Below, in pieces: positions 1 to 7,593 of a stretch of 35,295 nucleotides of DNA (position 1 is the stretch's first letter; each line of letters opens with the position of its first letter). The notes beneath the pieces are model-generated. The model saw only the letters and a list, made by a program, of their open reading frames with translations, had not been told where the DNA came from and ran no database searches. The stretch spans positions 1,070 to 36,364 of the forward strand of contig DDIS01000074.1 of the NCBI GenBank assembly GCA_002338615.1. Direction: 5' to 3'. Origin of the DNA: Proteobacteria bacterium UBA1844. GTDB lineage: Bacteria > Pseudomonadota > Gammaproteobacteria > Steroidobacterales > Woeseiaceae. The position numbers and the translations under genes were made by a program.

Positions 1-1070
1 AGGGTCGATTTGCCGGCGCCATTGACGCCGAGTAAACCGAGCCGGTCGCCGGCCGATAAACTGAGATTGATATCGCGCAATACAACTTTTGCGCCGGATT
101 CACGGTAGCCCAGCGCTGCGTCGGTCAGCCCCAGCAAGTGTTGCGGCTGTTTGTCAGGCGGCAGAAAGTGAAAGCGAAACTCCGAGTCGGCATGTGCCGG
201 GGCGATTTTTTGCATGCGTTCCAGCATTTTTAACCGGCTTTGGGCCTGGCGTGCTTTCGATGCCTTGTAACGAAATCGATCAACATAACTCTGGATATGC
301 GCAATATCCTTTTGCTGGCGCTGGTACATGGACTGCTGCTGCGCAAGTTGCTCGGCGCGCTGAGCTTCGAACTGGCTGTAATTGCCTGTGTACAAGCGGA
401 TCTCCTGGTGTTCGATGTGCGCGATACGGGTGCAGACGACGTCCAGGAAATCGCGATCGTGAGAGACGACCAGCAGGATACCCGGGAAGCTGCTCAGCCA
501 GCGCTCCAGCCAGAGAATGGCCGGCAGGTCGAGGTGATTGGTGGGCTCATCCAGCAACAGCATATCCGAGCGACACATCAGGGCGCGTGCCAGGTTGAGG
601 CGCATGCGCCAGCCACCCGAGAACGAGGGCACCGGGTTTTGAATATCCTCGGGCGCAAACCCGAGTCCGTGCAGGAGGCGTGCGGCGCGAGCGTTGGCAC
701 TGTAGCCATCGATGTGCTCCATGTGCTCGTACAGCGCTGCCAAGGCATCGTTAGTGCCATTGGCTTCTGTTGCTGCGATTTCGCGCCGCAGCGAAATCAG
801 TTCAGCATCTCCTTCGATAACAAATTCGACAGCCGCAATGGCAGCAGATGGGCTTTCCTGCTCGACATGCGCGATAACCAGGTTCTGCGGCAGGCTGAAT
901 GCACCATTGTCGGCATCGAGCTTGCCCATGATCATTGCGAACAGGGAAGTTTTGCCGCTGCCGTTGGCGCCAATCACGCCCAGGCGCTGGCCCGCATGTA
1001 CTTGCAGACTGGCATCCCTGATGAGCAGCTGCGTGCCCCTGCGTAAACTGATGTTGGACAGATTCAGCAC
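1..1070 (-). CDS. yheS: ABC-F family ATPase, YheS-like (3' end cut by window)
   Basis: Soluble ABC-F protein with two ATPase domains and no membrane segment; the family acts on the ribosome, and E. coli YheS is the closest match I recognise. The visible part holds the whole first ABC domain: Walker A GANGSGKTS, signature FSGGWRMRL and Walker B LLLDEPTNHLDL. The interdomain linker includes QSYVDRFRYKASKARQAQSR, followed by the second Walker A (LLGVNGAGKSTL), where the window ends. The remaining second domain lies outside. I chose a GTG start at 1070, giving VLNLSNISLRRG, which aligns with MIVFSSLQIRRG of E. coli YheS. An ATT one codon upstream aligns even better but is a rare start. No good ribosome binding site is visible. 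The gene follows the DUF5062-like gene by 54 bases and is probably cotranscribed with it. Confidence 0.93.
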   Translation of the reverse strand, partial: MLNLSNISLRRGTQLLIRDASLQVHAGQRLGVIGANGSGKTSLFAMIMGKLDADNGAFSLPQNLVIAHVEQESPSAAIAAVEFVIEGDAELISLRREIAATEANGTNDALAALYEHMEHIDGYSANARAARLLHGLGFAPEDIQNPVPSFSGGWRMRLNLARALMCRSDMLLLDEPTNHLDLPAILWLERWLSSFPGILLVVSHDRDFLDVVCTRIAHIEHQEIRLYTGNYSQFEAQRAEQLAQQQSMYQRQQKDIAHIQSYVDRFRYKASKARQAQSRLKMLERMQKIAPAHADSEFRFHFLPPDKQPQHLLGLTDAALGYRESGAKVVLRDINLSLSAGDRLGLLGVNGAGKST

Positions 1071-1124
1071 AATGCGTTGGTGAGCCAGGTCAGGAAATAC
1101 AAATGAACGCCAGAGGGGCGCGGT

Positions 1125-1388
1125 TTACTTCAATAATGCGTGTTCGGGCGGCAGCTCGTGAGTAACCCACTTGGCCAGACGATGTTTCATTGCAGGCAAA
1201 CTCAGTTGGTTGGCCGGTAGCGCGGCAATCTTGCCGTCATGAACCAGTAGCCGATAGGCATACTCGACCTTGAGATCGTGCGAGTCTGTCGCTTCGAACT
1301 CAACCACGCCGCGCCGCGTGGCATCAGCGATGACCATTTGCAAGGCCTCCTTCAGCAAGGCGACTTCATTCTTGAGTTTTTTTGCCAT
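1125..1388 (-). CDS. Small conserved protein, DUF5062-like
   Basis: An 87-residue soluble, basic/helical protein with no signal peptide or membrane segment. The N-terminus KKLKNEVALLKEAL and the later blocks FEATDSHDLKVEYAYRLLVHD and MKHRLAKWV resemble the DUF5062 family of small gammaproteobacterial proteins as I remember it; that assignment needs a profile search. No function is known to me. The ATG at 1388 has a good AGGA ribosome binding site six bases upstream. The gene lies divergent to yceH across a 145-base region and runs in the same direction as the ABC-F gene, so the two may form an operon. Confidence 0.75.
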   Translation of the reverse strand: MAKKLKNEVALLKEALQMVIADATRRGVVEFEATDSHDLKVEYAYRLLVHDGKIAALPANQLSLPAMKHRLAKWVTHELPPEHALLK

Positions 1389-1533
1389 TGCGGGTCCTGC
1401 CGGGGTGTGCGAACCCGAAGTTTAGCCCGGACTATTTGCGAATGCGATCGTGCGCCGGTATCAAAAGTCTTGTTTCGGCCGGGCGAATCCGACACAGTTA
1501 GCCCGTCGCCCTGGATGCTCGGAGAATCCTCAA

Positions 1534-2196
1534 GTGTTACCGGTACTTAGCCTGAACGAGACTCGTGTTATCGGCTGCCTCATCGAAAAATCCGTGCTGA
1601 CGCCGGACCAATACCCGCTGACCCTCAATGCGCTGACCAACGCATGCAACCAAAAATCCAGCCGCGATCCGGTTATGTCGCTGTCGCAGGGCGAAGTGCA
1701 ACATACGATTCGCGAGCTGGAAAAGAAGCAACTTGTACGGACCGAAGAGAATTTTAAAAGTCGCACGGAAAAGTACGTGCAGCGATTCTGCGATACGCGC
1801 TACAGCGACATACAAGTTAATGCAGCGGAGCGCGCAATCATTACCGTACTACTCTTGCGCGGCGCGCAGACGCCGGGCGAACTCCGCGCCCGCAGCGGCC
1901 GTTTGCACACATTCGCTGACAATGACGACGTGCTCACGGCACTCATCAGTCTGATGGAGCGAGAAAATGGACCCTTGGTCGTCAAGCTGCCGCGCACGCC
2001 AGGGCGCAAGGATTCGAGTTACATGCACCTGTTTTCAGGGCCGGTCGATGTTGAGGCAGCGGCAGCGAGTGCCGCAGAGAAAGCACAGTCGGAGCAGAAA
2101 CGCGGTAGTTCGTCTGATCTTGCTGCGCGGGTTACGCAACTTGAAAGCGAGCTTGCAGAATTAAAAGAGCGGCTGGGCATTGCGGCGCACGACTGA
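1534..2196 (+). CDS. yceH: YceH family protein (DUF480)
   Basis: A DUF480/YceH protein of 220 residues, built of tandem winged-helix-like modules; its biochemical role is not established. Family hallmarks are ETRVIGCLIEKSVLTPDQYP, ALTNACNQKSSRDPVMSLS, LLLRGAQTPGELRARSGR and a C-terminal coiled coil (AARVTQLESELAELKERLG). The frame stays open upstream to a GTG at 1450, but similarity to the family begins only at LSLNETRV. The GTG at 1534 has a clear GGAGA at 1521-1525 at good spacing, so I take it as the start. It is divergent from the DUF5062-like gene and followed 114 bases later by the DUF4440-like gene. Confidence 0.92.
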   Translation: MLPVLSLNETRVIGCLIEKSVLTPDQYPLTLNALTNACNQKSSRDPVMSLSQGEVQHTIRELEKKQLVRTEENFKSRTEKYVQRFCDTRYSDIQVNAAERAIITVLLLRGAQTPGELRARSGRLHTFADNDDVLTALISLMERENGPLVVKLPRTPGRKDSSYMHLFSGPVDVEAAAASAAEKAQSEQKRGSSSDLAARVTQLESELAELKERLGIAAHD

Positions 2197-2310
2197 GTCC
2201 ATGTGTATCGATATACAATGGCGTATCGACTACGAGGCGCTGGCTCGCAGGTCCGGACTGCACCACGTTGGAATGCCTGGTTCGCCTACTACAATGAGAG
2301 GAGACAAGCA

Positions 2311-2775
2311 GTGAAACGGGTTGCGCGATCGATTTTTGGCATTTTGATATTCACGTGCATGCCGCTGTTATGCACGGCAACGGAGGCATCGGATATTGAT
2401 GATTTACATGCCTTGCTCGATGAATTCCTGGCCGATGTCGATAACGTCGACATGCACGACCGATTCTGGGCGGACGACCTTGTGTACACCTCGTCCAATG
2501 GCACGCGCACGAACAAGGCCGAGATTCTTGCGAGCATGCGCGAGGCAAACGCAGATGATATCAGTAAGGACAGCCCTTCCTATGCCGCGACCGATGTCGA
2601 TATCCGGCTCTACGATGATATGGCGATTGTCGCATTTCGCCTCGTTGCGACGACAGGCGACAACACAAAAAAGCGGAGCCAGTATCTGAACACGGGCAGC
2701 TTTTTAAAGCGCAACGGCGTTTGGCAGGTAGTGGCGTGGCAGGCAACGCGGATCCCTGACACAACAGACGACTGA
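2311..2775 (+). CDS. Secreted SnoaL/DUF4440-like protein (NTF2 fold)
   Basis: A 154-residue protein with an N-terminal signal peptide (MKRVARSIFGILIFTCMPLL, cleavage likely near ATEA-SD), so probably periplasmic. The mature part has the pattern of DUF4440/SnoaL-like NTF2-fold proteins: an N-terminal helix (LHALLDEFLADVD), the HDRFWADDLVYTSSNG block, and a C-terminal sheet with FLKRNGVWQVVAWQATR. Such proteins can be small-molecule-binding or enzymatic, and no substrate can be inferred here. The frame is open from 2203, but the GTG at 2311 has a strong GAGAGGAG site upstream and begins the signal peptide. It converges with the trhA-like gene. Confidence 0.85.
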   Translation: MKRVARSIFGILIFTCMPLLCTATEASDIDDLHALLDEFLADVDNVDMHDRFWADDLVYTSSNGTRTNKAEILASMREANADDISKDSPSYAATDVDIRLYDDMAIVAFRLVATTGDNTKKRSQYLNTGSFLKRNGVWQVVAWQATRIPDTTDD

Positions 2776-2777
2776 TC

Positions 2778-2792
2778 GCGGCTGGAAGCCGC
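2778..2792. terminator. Perfect GC hairpin between convergent genes
   Basis: GCGGCT-GGA-AGCCGC is a perfect 6-bp inverted repeat starting two bases after the stop of the DUF4440-like gene and 15 bases from the stop of the convergent TrhA gene. It could act on both strands, but no T-run follows on either side, so it is only a candidate terminator. Confidence 0.35.
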
Positions 2793-2807
2793 CCGTGCAG
2801 ATTCGTG

Positions 2808-3476
2808 TCAGGCTGCCGTCGGCAAGACGAAAAAGTACACGGCCACGAAATGGCAGGTGCTGCCGATGAGTACAAAGATATGGAAAATCGAGTGACTGAA
2901 TGGCAGCCTGCGGATGCTGTAGAACACGGCACCGAGCGTATAGGCCAGGCCACCGCTAATCAGCCACATCATGCCAGCGGCCGACAAGGATTCGATCAGC
3001 GGCTTGATCGCAAACACGATTACCCAGCCCATGAAAACATACATGAGAGTCGAGATCAGATTGTAACGGCCTGTATAGAATAGTTTTAGTGCAATGCCGA
3101 TCGCTGCCATGCCCCAGGTGATAGCGAACATCGTCCAGCCGACTGCGCCGCGTAGAGTAATCAGCGTGAAGGGCGTGTAGGTACCCGCTATCAGCACATA
3201 GATGGCCGCATGGTCCATGGTACGCATGCGCGCGCGCAGCTGCAGATTTTTGCTGCTGTGATAAATCGTCGATGCCGCATACAAGGCAATCAGGCTCGCA
3301 CCAAAAATGCCGACGCTCACTATATGCCATGCATTGCCGTAGGTTGCCGCGCGCGCCAGCAGGACGACGAAAGCCAGGATTCCGAGCACCAGGCCAGTCG
3401 CATGCGAGACGATATTGATGCGCTCCTCGAGCGGCGAATAGTGGCCACTTCGCAGCAATTCCGGCTTCGCTGTCAT
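2808..3476 (-). CDS. trhA: TrhA / hemolysin III family membrane protein (PAQR superfamily)
   Basis: A 222-residue integral membrane protein with seven predicted transmembrane segments. Family marks are SPLEERINIVSHATG near the N-terminus, AASTIYHSSKN after the second helix, MDHAAIYVLIAGTYTPF, and a last helix region with HSIFHIFVLIGSTCHFVAVYFF. The conserved histidines are those thought to bind the metal in PAQR proteins. Bacterial members are annotated as hemolysin III or TrhA and are linked to membrane homeostasis; real hemolytic activity is doubtful. The ATG at 3476 starts MTAKPELL; a GTG four codons upstream is possible. Single gene, convergent with its left neighbour and divergent from the YbjQ cluster. 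Confidence 0.93.
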   Translation of the reverse strand: MTAKPELLRSGHYSPLEERINIVSHATGLVLGILAFVVLLARAATYGNAWHIVSVGIFGASLIALYAASTIYHSSKNLQLRARMRTMDHAAIYVLIAGTYTPFTLITLRGAVGWTMFAITWGMAAIGIALKLFYTGRYNLISTLMYVFMGWVIVFAIKPLIESLSAAGMMWLISGGLAYTLGAVFYSIRRLPFSHSIFHIFVLIGSTCHFVAVYFFVLPTAA

Positions 3477-3600
3477 GCTTCGCACGGTGCCGCAGTTCTG
3501 GTGCGGCTGCAAGTCAAAATATGCGGGGCATCACGCCTGGAATACTGCTGCAGTGCTAGAATTACGCGCAATACAGGGCCCGGGACGATCAGGAGCAGGC

Positions 3601-3939
3601 ATGGACCTCAGTTCTTCAGAAGGAATGACACTCAGCAATACAGAAACGATTCCCGGCAAAACCATTATCGAGTTCTACGGCGTGGTAACCGGCAACACAG
3701 TGCGCGCCAAGAACATCGGCAAGGACATCCTCGCGGTACTGAAAAATATTGTCGGCGGCGAGCTCAAGGCGTACACGGAGTTATTACAGGAATCCCGGCT
3801 CGAGGCGACCGAGCGCATGGTCGCACAGGCGAAATCAATGGGCGCGAATGCCGTGGTCAACGTGCGCTTCGCAACCAGTTCTATCTCCCAGGGTGCGTCC
3901 GAACTGTTCGCCTACGGCACCGCTGTGCGCGTCCGGTAA
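3601..3939 (+). CDS. YbjQ family protein (DUF74, putative heavy-metal-binding domain)
   Basis: A 112-residue soluble protein matching YbjQ/UPF0145: GKTIIEFYGVVTGNTVRAKNI, then LKNIVGGELKAYTELLQESRLEATERM, then AKSMGANAVVNVRF and a C-terminal ELFAYGTAVRVR. The family is often labelled 'heavy-metal-binding', but I see no cysteine or histidine cluster here and treat that label as weak. I chose the ATG at 3601 because AGGAG lies five bases upstream; the ATG at 3625 is directly abutted by AGAAGGA, which is too close. It is followed after five bases by a second, membrane-anchored YbjQ-domain gene and then an M48 protease, most likely one operon. Confidence 0.9.
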   Translation: MDLSSSEGMTLSNTETIPGKTIIEFYGVVTGNTVRAKNIGKDILAVLKNIVGGELKAYTELLQESRLEATERMVAQAKSMGANAVVNVRFATSSISQGASELFAYGTAVRVR

Positions 3940-3944
3940 GAAAC

Positions 3945-4436
3945 ATGGACGCGGTCAACGTCCAGCAGGCGGAGCTGCTCTTGCGTGTCGGTTTACCGCT
4001 CGCCATTTTGGTGGGTGCCTACCTGATTGGCAGTTACGTGGAGCGACGACACTTCGCCAGTATTCGCGAGCGCGAACAAGCGTTCAAGACTTACCCGGTG
4101 ACGACTTTCGAGAGCGTGCCCGAGAGCTGGCAAATCGGTCGCTCCGAGCTCGTGGCCGGCAACGTTGTGGTTTCACTCGACTACTTCAAGCGCGTTATCG
4201 CAGGTTTGCGCAGCATCATCGGTGGGCGCATAAAAACCTATGAGCCCTTGCTGGATCGGGCGCGTCGCGAGGCACTACTGCGAATGCTGGAAAGCGCGAA
4301 GAACAAGGGCTATGACGCAGTCATTAACGTCCGCCTCGAAACCTCGCGCCTCGCCAACGCAACGGGTGGCGGGCAGGGTACGGCCGGCGTCGAAATGCTG
4401 GCGTTTGGCACCGGCATCACCTTGCTGCGCCGCTAG
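3945..4436 (+). CDS. Membrane-anchored YbjQ-domain (DUF74) protein
   Basis: A 163-residue protein with one N-terminal transmembrane helix (about residues 12-30, LLLRVGLPLAILVGAYLIGS), a short charged linker, and a C-terminal YbjQ-like domain from about residue 60. Domain blocks parallel those of the preceding gene: LVAGNVVVSLDYFKRVIAGLRSIIGG, RIKTYEPLLDRARREALLRM, NKGYDAVINVRLET and the terminal MLAFGTGITLL. The helix probably holds the domain at the inner membrane. The ATG at 3945 starts five bases after the previous stop. The frame remains open far upstream (from 3210), but that extension runs antisense to trhA and through the first YbjQ gene and is not coding. Divergence between the two domains suggests an old duplication. 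Confidence 0.85.
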   Translation: MDAVNVQQAELLLRVGLPLAILVGAYLIGSYVERRHFASIREREQAFKTYPVTTFESVPESWQIGRSELVAGNVVVSLDYFKRVIAGLRSIIGGRIKTYEPLLDRARREALLRMLESAKNKGYDAVINVRLETSRLANATGGGQGTAGVEMLAFGTGITLLRR

Positions 4437-4480
4437 TTGGCCCGGCAATTCATGGATCCCCGGGCTAGCTGGCGTCAGGT

Positions 4481-5293
4481 ATGAAGTACGTTGCGCGTAC
4501 CCCTCGCGACGATGTCAACGTCAGCCAGGAAAATCCGCTCATCGAAGCAGGCACGCTGATTATTGGCCTCGGCGTAATCTGTGTCCTGGTCGTCATTTCG
4601 CTGGTATTGCTGGTCGATGTCGTCCTGTATTTCGTTCCTGCGAAAAAAGAAGTTGACCTGTTCAACGCATGGATACCCGCTGACCTGGTTACCGTTGCCG
4701 CGGATGATCCACGGCTTGAAAAGCTCGACGCACTGTTGCAGGACCTTGCAAGCTACTGGCCGGACACCGACTACCAATTTCGTGTCGAGGTAAACGACAG
4801 TGCCGAGATCAACGCACTTGCATTTCCGGGTGGTTTGATCGTCGTAACATCGGGCTTGCTCGACGCACTGGAATCCGAAAATGAACTGTCGCTGGTGCTC
4901 GGGCATGAGCTTGGACACTTCAAGAACCGGGATCATATTCGCGCGCTGGGCCGCGGCGCCGCGCTCAGTATCCTGTTTGCGGCACTTGGCAGCAGCAATA
5001 CTGCGGCATCGCTGAGTTCCAGTGTGGCCAGCATGACCCTGAATGGTTTCAGTCGACGACAGGAATTGGCTGCCGATGCGTTCGGCCTTAGTATCGTGTA
5101 CGCCAGGTACGGTCACGTGGCGGCTGCCTCTGGCCTGTTCGAGCGACTTGGCGAGGAGGGCGGCAACTACGGAGGATTGAGCAGCTATTTCAGAACCCAT
5201 CCGGCACCAGCGGATCGGGTGTCCATACTCAAGGAGCTTGCCAGCCGAAACGGCTGGCACGAGTCCGGGGAGATCACCGCAATCGCGTGGTGA
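4481..5293 (+). CDS. M48 family zinc metalloprotease, membrane-anchored
   Basis: A 270-residue M48 peptidase. One long N-terminal hydrophobic segment (about residues 24-52) anchors it, leaving the catalytic domain after it. Zinc motif HELGH is at residues 142-146, and the third ligand is E195 in RRQELAADAFG. FPGGLIVVTSGLLDAL and the C-terminal SYFRTHPAPADRVSIL are family-typical, so the active site looks intact. It is shorter than HtpX and lacks HtpX's multiple helices; it resembles BepA/LoiP-type catalytic domains without TPRs. It follows the membrane YbjQ gene by 44 bases in the same direction. The ribosome binding site is weak (AGG). Confidence 0.9.
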   Translation: MKYVARTPRDDVNVSQENPLIEAGTLIIGLGVICVLVVISLVLLVDVVLYFVPAKKEVDLFNAWIPADLVTVAADDPRLEKLDALLQDLASYWPDTDYQFRVEVNDSAEINALAFPGGLIVVTSGLLDALESENELSLVLGHELGHFKNRDHIRALGRGAALSILFAALGSSNTAASLSSSVASMTLNGFSRRQELAADAFGLSIVYARYGHVAAASGLFERLGEEGGNYGGLSSYFRTHPAPADRVSILKELASRNGWHESGEITAIAW

Positions 5294-5357
5294 GATCGCC
5301 ATAAGACATTGATTTCGTGTACTCTCTGGCACCAACAACAAGGCCTGAGTTTGAACT

Positions 5358-7571
5358 ATGTCGTTGTTTGACGAACTGAAACGCCGCAACGTCATCCGCG
5401 TTGCGGCGGCCTACCTGGTTGTTGGCTGGTTACTGGTCGAAGTCGCGACGACGCTATTGCCAACCTTCGGCGCACCGGACTGGACAACCCGGGCCCTGGT
5501 CATCGTTGTTGCGCTGGGTTTCTTTCCGGCGGTTATTTTCGCATGGGTTTACGAATTGACGCCCGAGGGCGTCAAGAAAGAGTCCGAGGTGGATCGGGAT
5601 TCTTCGATCGTACGGGCCACAGGGCGCAAACTCGACCTGATTACAATTGCGGCGGTCGTCATCGGTATTGGCTTTCTTGGGCTGTCGCGGTTTGTCATGC
5701 CGCCCGCTGTGGATGAACCGGATGCTGCTGCAACCGCCGCGACGACAGCGGACGATGCCTCCGTCGCCGTCTTGCCGTTCATCAACATGTCGGGTAATCC
5801 CGATAACGAATACTTTTCCGATGGATTGACGGAGACCTTGTTGCACATGCTGGCGCAGGTACCGCAGTTGAAAGTTGCCGCAAGAACCTCAAGTTTTGCG
5901 TTCAAAGGTCGGCAAGAGGACATCCGTCATATCGCAAGCACACTGAACGTTGCACATGTGCTGGAGGGCAGCGTGCAGCGTGCCGGCGACCGCGTCCGCA
6001 TTACAGCGCAATTGATTCGCGCAGATGACGGCTTCCATGTCTGGTCGGAAAACTACGATCGGACGCTGGAGGATATCTTCCGAATCCAGGATGAAATTGC
6101 TGCACAAGTCGGTGTTGCGTTGACCAGGTCGCTGCTTGGTGAAGTAACCGAGACCGCAGTAGCCAGTATCAGCACCGAAAACATTGCTGCTTACGATGCT
6201 TATCTCAAAGCACTGGGATACAAGGCGACATTTTCCTATGCAGGACTTGAGCAGGCAGAAAGTGAACTCAAAACGGCGCTTACGCTTGACCCGGAGTTTA
6301 TCGAAGCGAAGACTGAGCTCGCGGACGTCTATTACCTGCAAAACCAGACCGGTATGTTGTCGCTCGAGGAAGCCTGGCGACGCAGTTCTGCACTGCTGGA
6401 TGAGGTCATTGCCGAGCGCCCTGACGATATTCACGCACAGGCCGTCGCGCTCGATATCGATATCGATTATGAGAGACGCACGAGTAACGCACGTGCGGCT
6501 ATCGATGCGGTGCCCGCGCTCGAGGAGCTTGTCGCACGCGCGCCCGGCGAGGTCAGGCCGAGGCTTACATTGGCGCAGACCTTGATGACCTACGGTCAGG
6601 CCGACGCAGCCAATGCACATTTTCAGAAGCTTATCGAGCTCGACAGCCTCAACCCAATGCTGTATTTCAATTACGGGGAATCCTTGCGCGACAAGAGACG
6701 CTACAAGGAATCGACCGCGGTGTTCGAACGTTCGCTTAGCCTGTTACCGAATCAGCCTAACGTCCTTTACAGCCTTGGCGAAAATCGGCGCGCGGAGGGA
6801 GATGCCGTCGGATTTGTGGACGCGTGCCGGCGCGCAATCGCACTGGATCCGCAAGACAGTGAATTACAGTCCCTTCTTGCTCTCTACCTGATCCGCTTCG
6901 GCCTGCTTGAAGAAGGGGACAGGTACTTAAGGCGCGCGGTGGCCATTGCGCCGTCCAGCTCGACAACACGGAGGGCGCAACTTGCGCGCGTGTTTGCATC
7001 AGGTGACCTTGTAGCAAGCCGCGACATGGCGGCCCGCATGATCACGGACGACGTCGATAATCGGCAAGGCGCGTTCTGGTCTGCTGTCAATAAATACCAG
7101 TTTGTGAGTTTGAGCGACAATACGGCGAAAGATGCCTACGAGTTTCTGGAAAAAAACATACCAGGAATCCACGATGCTGGTGCTATCGACCTGCCGTTAA
7201 AGATTGTCGTGGCTCAGTCAAGCCTGTTTCGTTTGTGGAACGCAGCATTGCCGAAGGAACAGGCGCTTGGCAAGATGGATGCTTATATCGATCGTGTCGA
7301 GAGCATCGGATTCGGCGTGGACGATTTTCCACAATTGTACGTCGATGCCGCTGTGGCGCGTGAGGCCTATCCGGAAGCCGTCGACTTGCTTCTCGACCAT
7401 GCATTCACAATTCCCGTTGCAGATTTCCCGGACTGGCGCAATGAACTGCTAACGGATTTCATGGCGCCGGTGATGACCGATCCCAGGGTGCAGGCTGAAG
7501 TAAAGCGCTATGAACAGGATGACGCCAGGGTTCGAAGTGACTTGATTTCCTACACTGCAAGAAATCAATAA
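5358..7571 (+). CDS. Membrane TolB/FlgO-like domain protein with TPR repeats
   Basis: A 737-residue protein. The N-terminus MSLFDELKRRNVIRVAAAYLV, followed by transmembrane segments near residues 13-34, 45-63 and 93-113, is a recurring signature of a family common in marine gammaproteobacteria. Residues about 130-265 form a FlgO/TolB-amino-like domain (SVAVLPFINMSGNPDNEYFSDGL...LEGSVQRAGDRVRITAQLIRADDGFHVWSENYDR). The rest is helical TPR-type solenoid (for example ESLRDKRRYKESTAVFERSLSLLPNQP). The TolB-like part is also found fused to adenylate cyclases and winged-helix regulators, so a sensory or scaffold role is possible, but no catalytic domain is present here. Single gene, convergent with the export cassette. 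Start ATG at 5358 with only a weak AAGG upstream. Confidence 0.85.
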   Translation: MSLFDELKRRNVIRVAAAYLVVGWLLVEVATTLLPTFGAPDWTTRALVIVVALGFFPAVIFAWVYELTPEGVKKESEVDRDSSIVRATGRKLDLITIAAVVIGIGFLGLSRFVMPPAVDEPDAAATAATTADDASVAVLPFINMSGNPDNEYFSDGLTETLLHMLAQVPQLKVAARTSSFAFKGRQEDIRHIASTLNVAHVLEGSVQRAGDRVRITAQLIRADDGFHVWSENYDRTLEDIFRIQDEIAAQVGVALTRSLLGEVTETAVASISTENIAAYDAYLKALGYKATFSYAGLEQAESELKTALTLDPEFIEAKTELADVYYLQNQTGMLSLEEAWRRSSALLDEVIAERPDDIHAQAVALDIDIDYERRTSNARAAIDAVPALEELVARAPGEVRPRLTLAQTLMTYGQADAANAHFQKLIELDSLNPMLYFNYGESLRDKRRYKESTAVFERSLSLLPNQPNVLYSLGENRRAEGDAVGFVDACRRAIALDPQDSELQSLLALYLIRFGLLEEGDRYLRRAVAIAPSSSTTRRAQLARVFASGDLVASRDMAARMITDDVDNRQGAFWSAVNKYQFVSLSDNTAKDAYEFLEKNIPGIHDAGAIDLPLKIVVAQSSLFRLWNAALPKEQALGKMDAYIDRVESIGFGVDDFPQLYVDAAVAREAYPEAVDLLLDHAFTIPVADFPDWRNELLTDFMAPVMTDPRVQAEVKRYEQDDARVRSDLISYTARNQ

Positions 7572-7593
7572 GTACTGCGCTGGCCTGAACGTT

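Noticed and set aside
240..1046. Long plus-strand ORF of 268 codons
   Set aside because: It runs antisense to the ABC-F gene, whose Walker, signature and linker motifs are unmistakable; the plus-strand product has no recognisable features.
2268..2295. TTGGAA-16-TACAAT promoter-like pair before the DUF4440-like gene
   Set aside because: Transcription from it would begin inside the ribosome binding site, so it is unlikely to drive this gene.
3210..3944. Upstream extension of the membrane YbjQ gene
   Set aside because: The frame is open but runs antisense to trhA and out of frame through the first YbjQ gene; family similarity begins only after the ATG at 3945.
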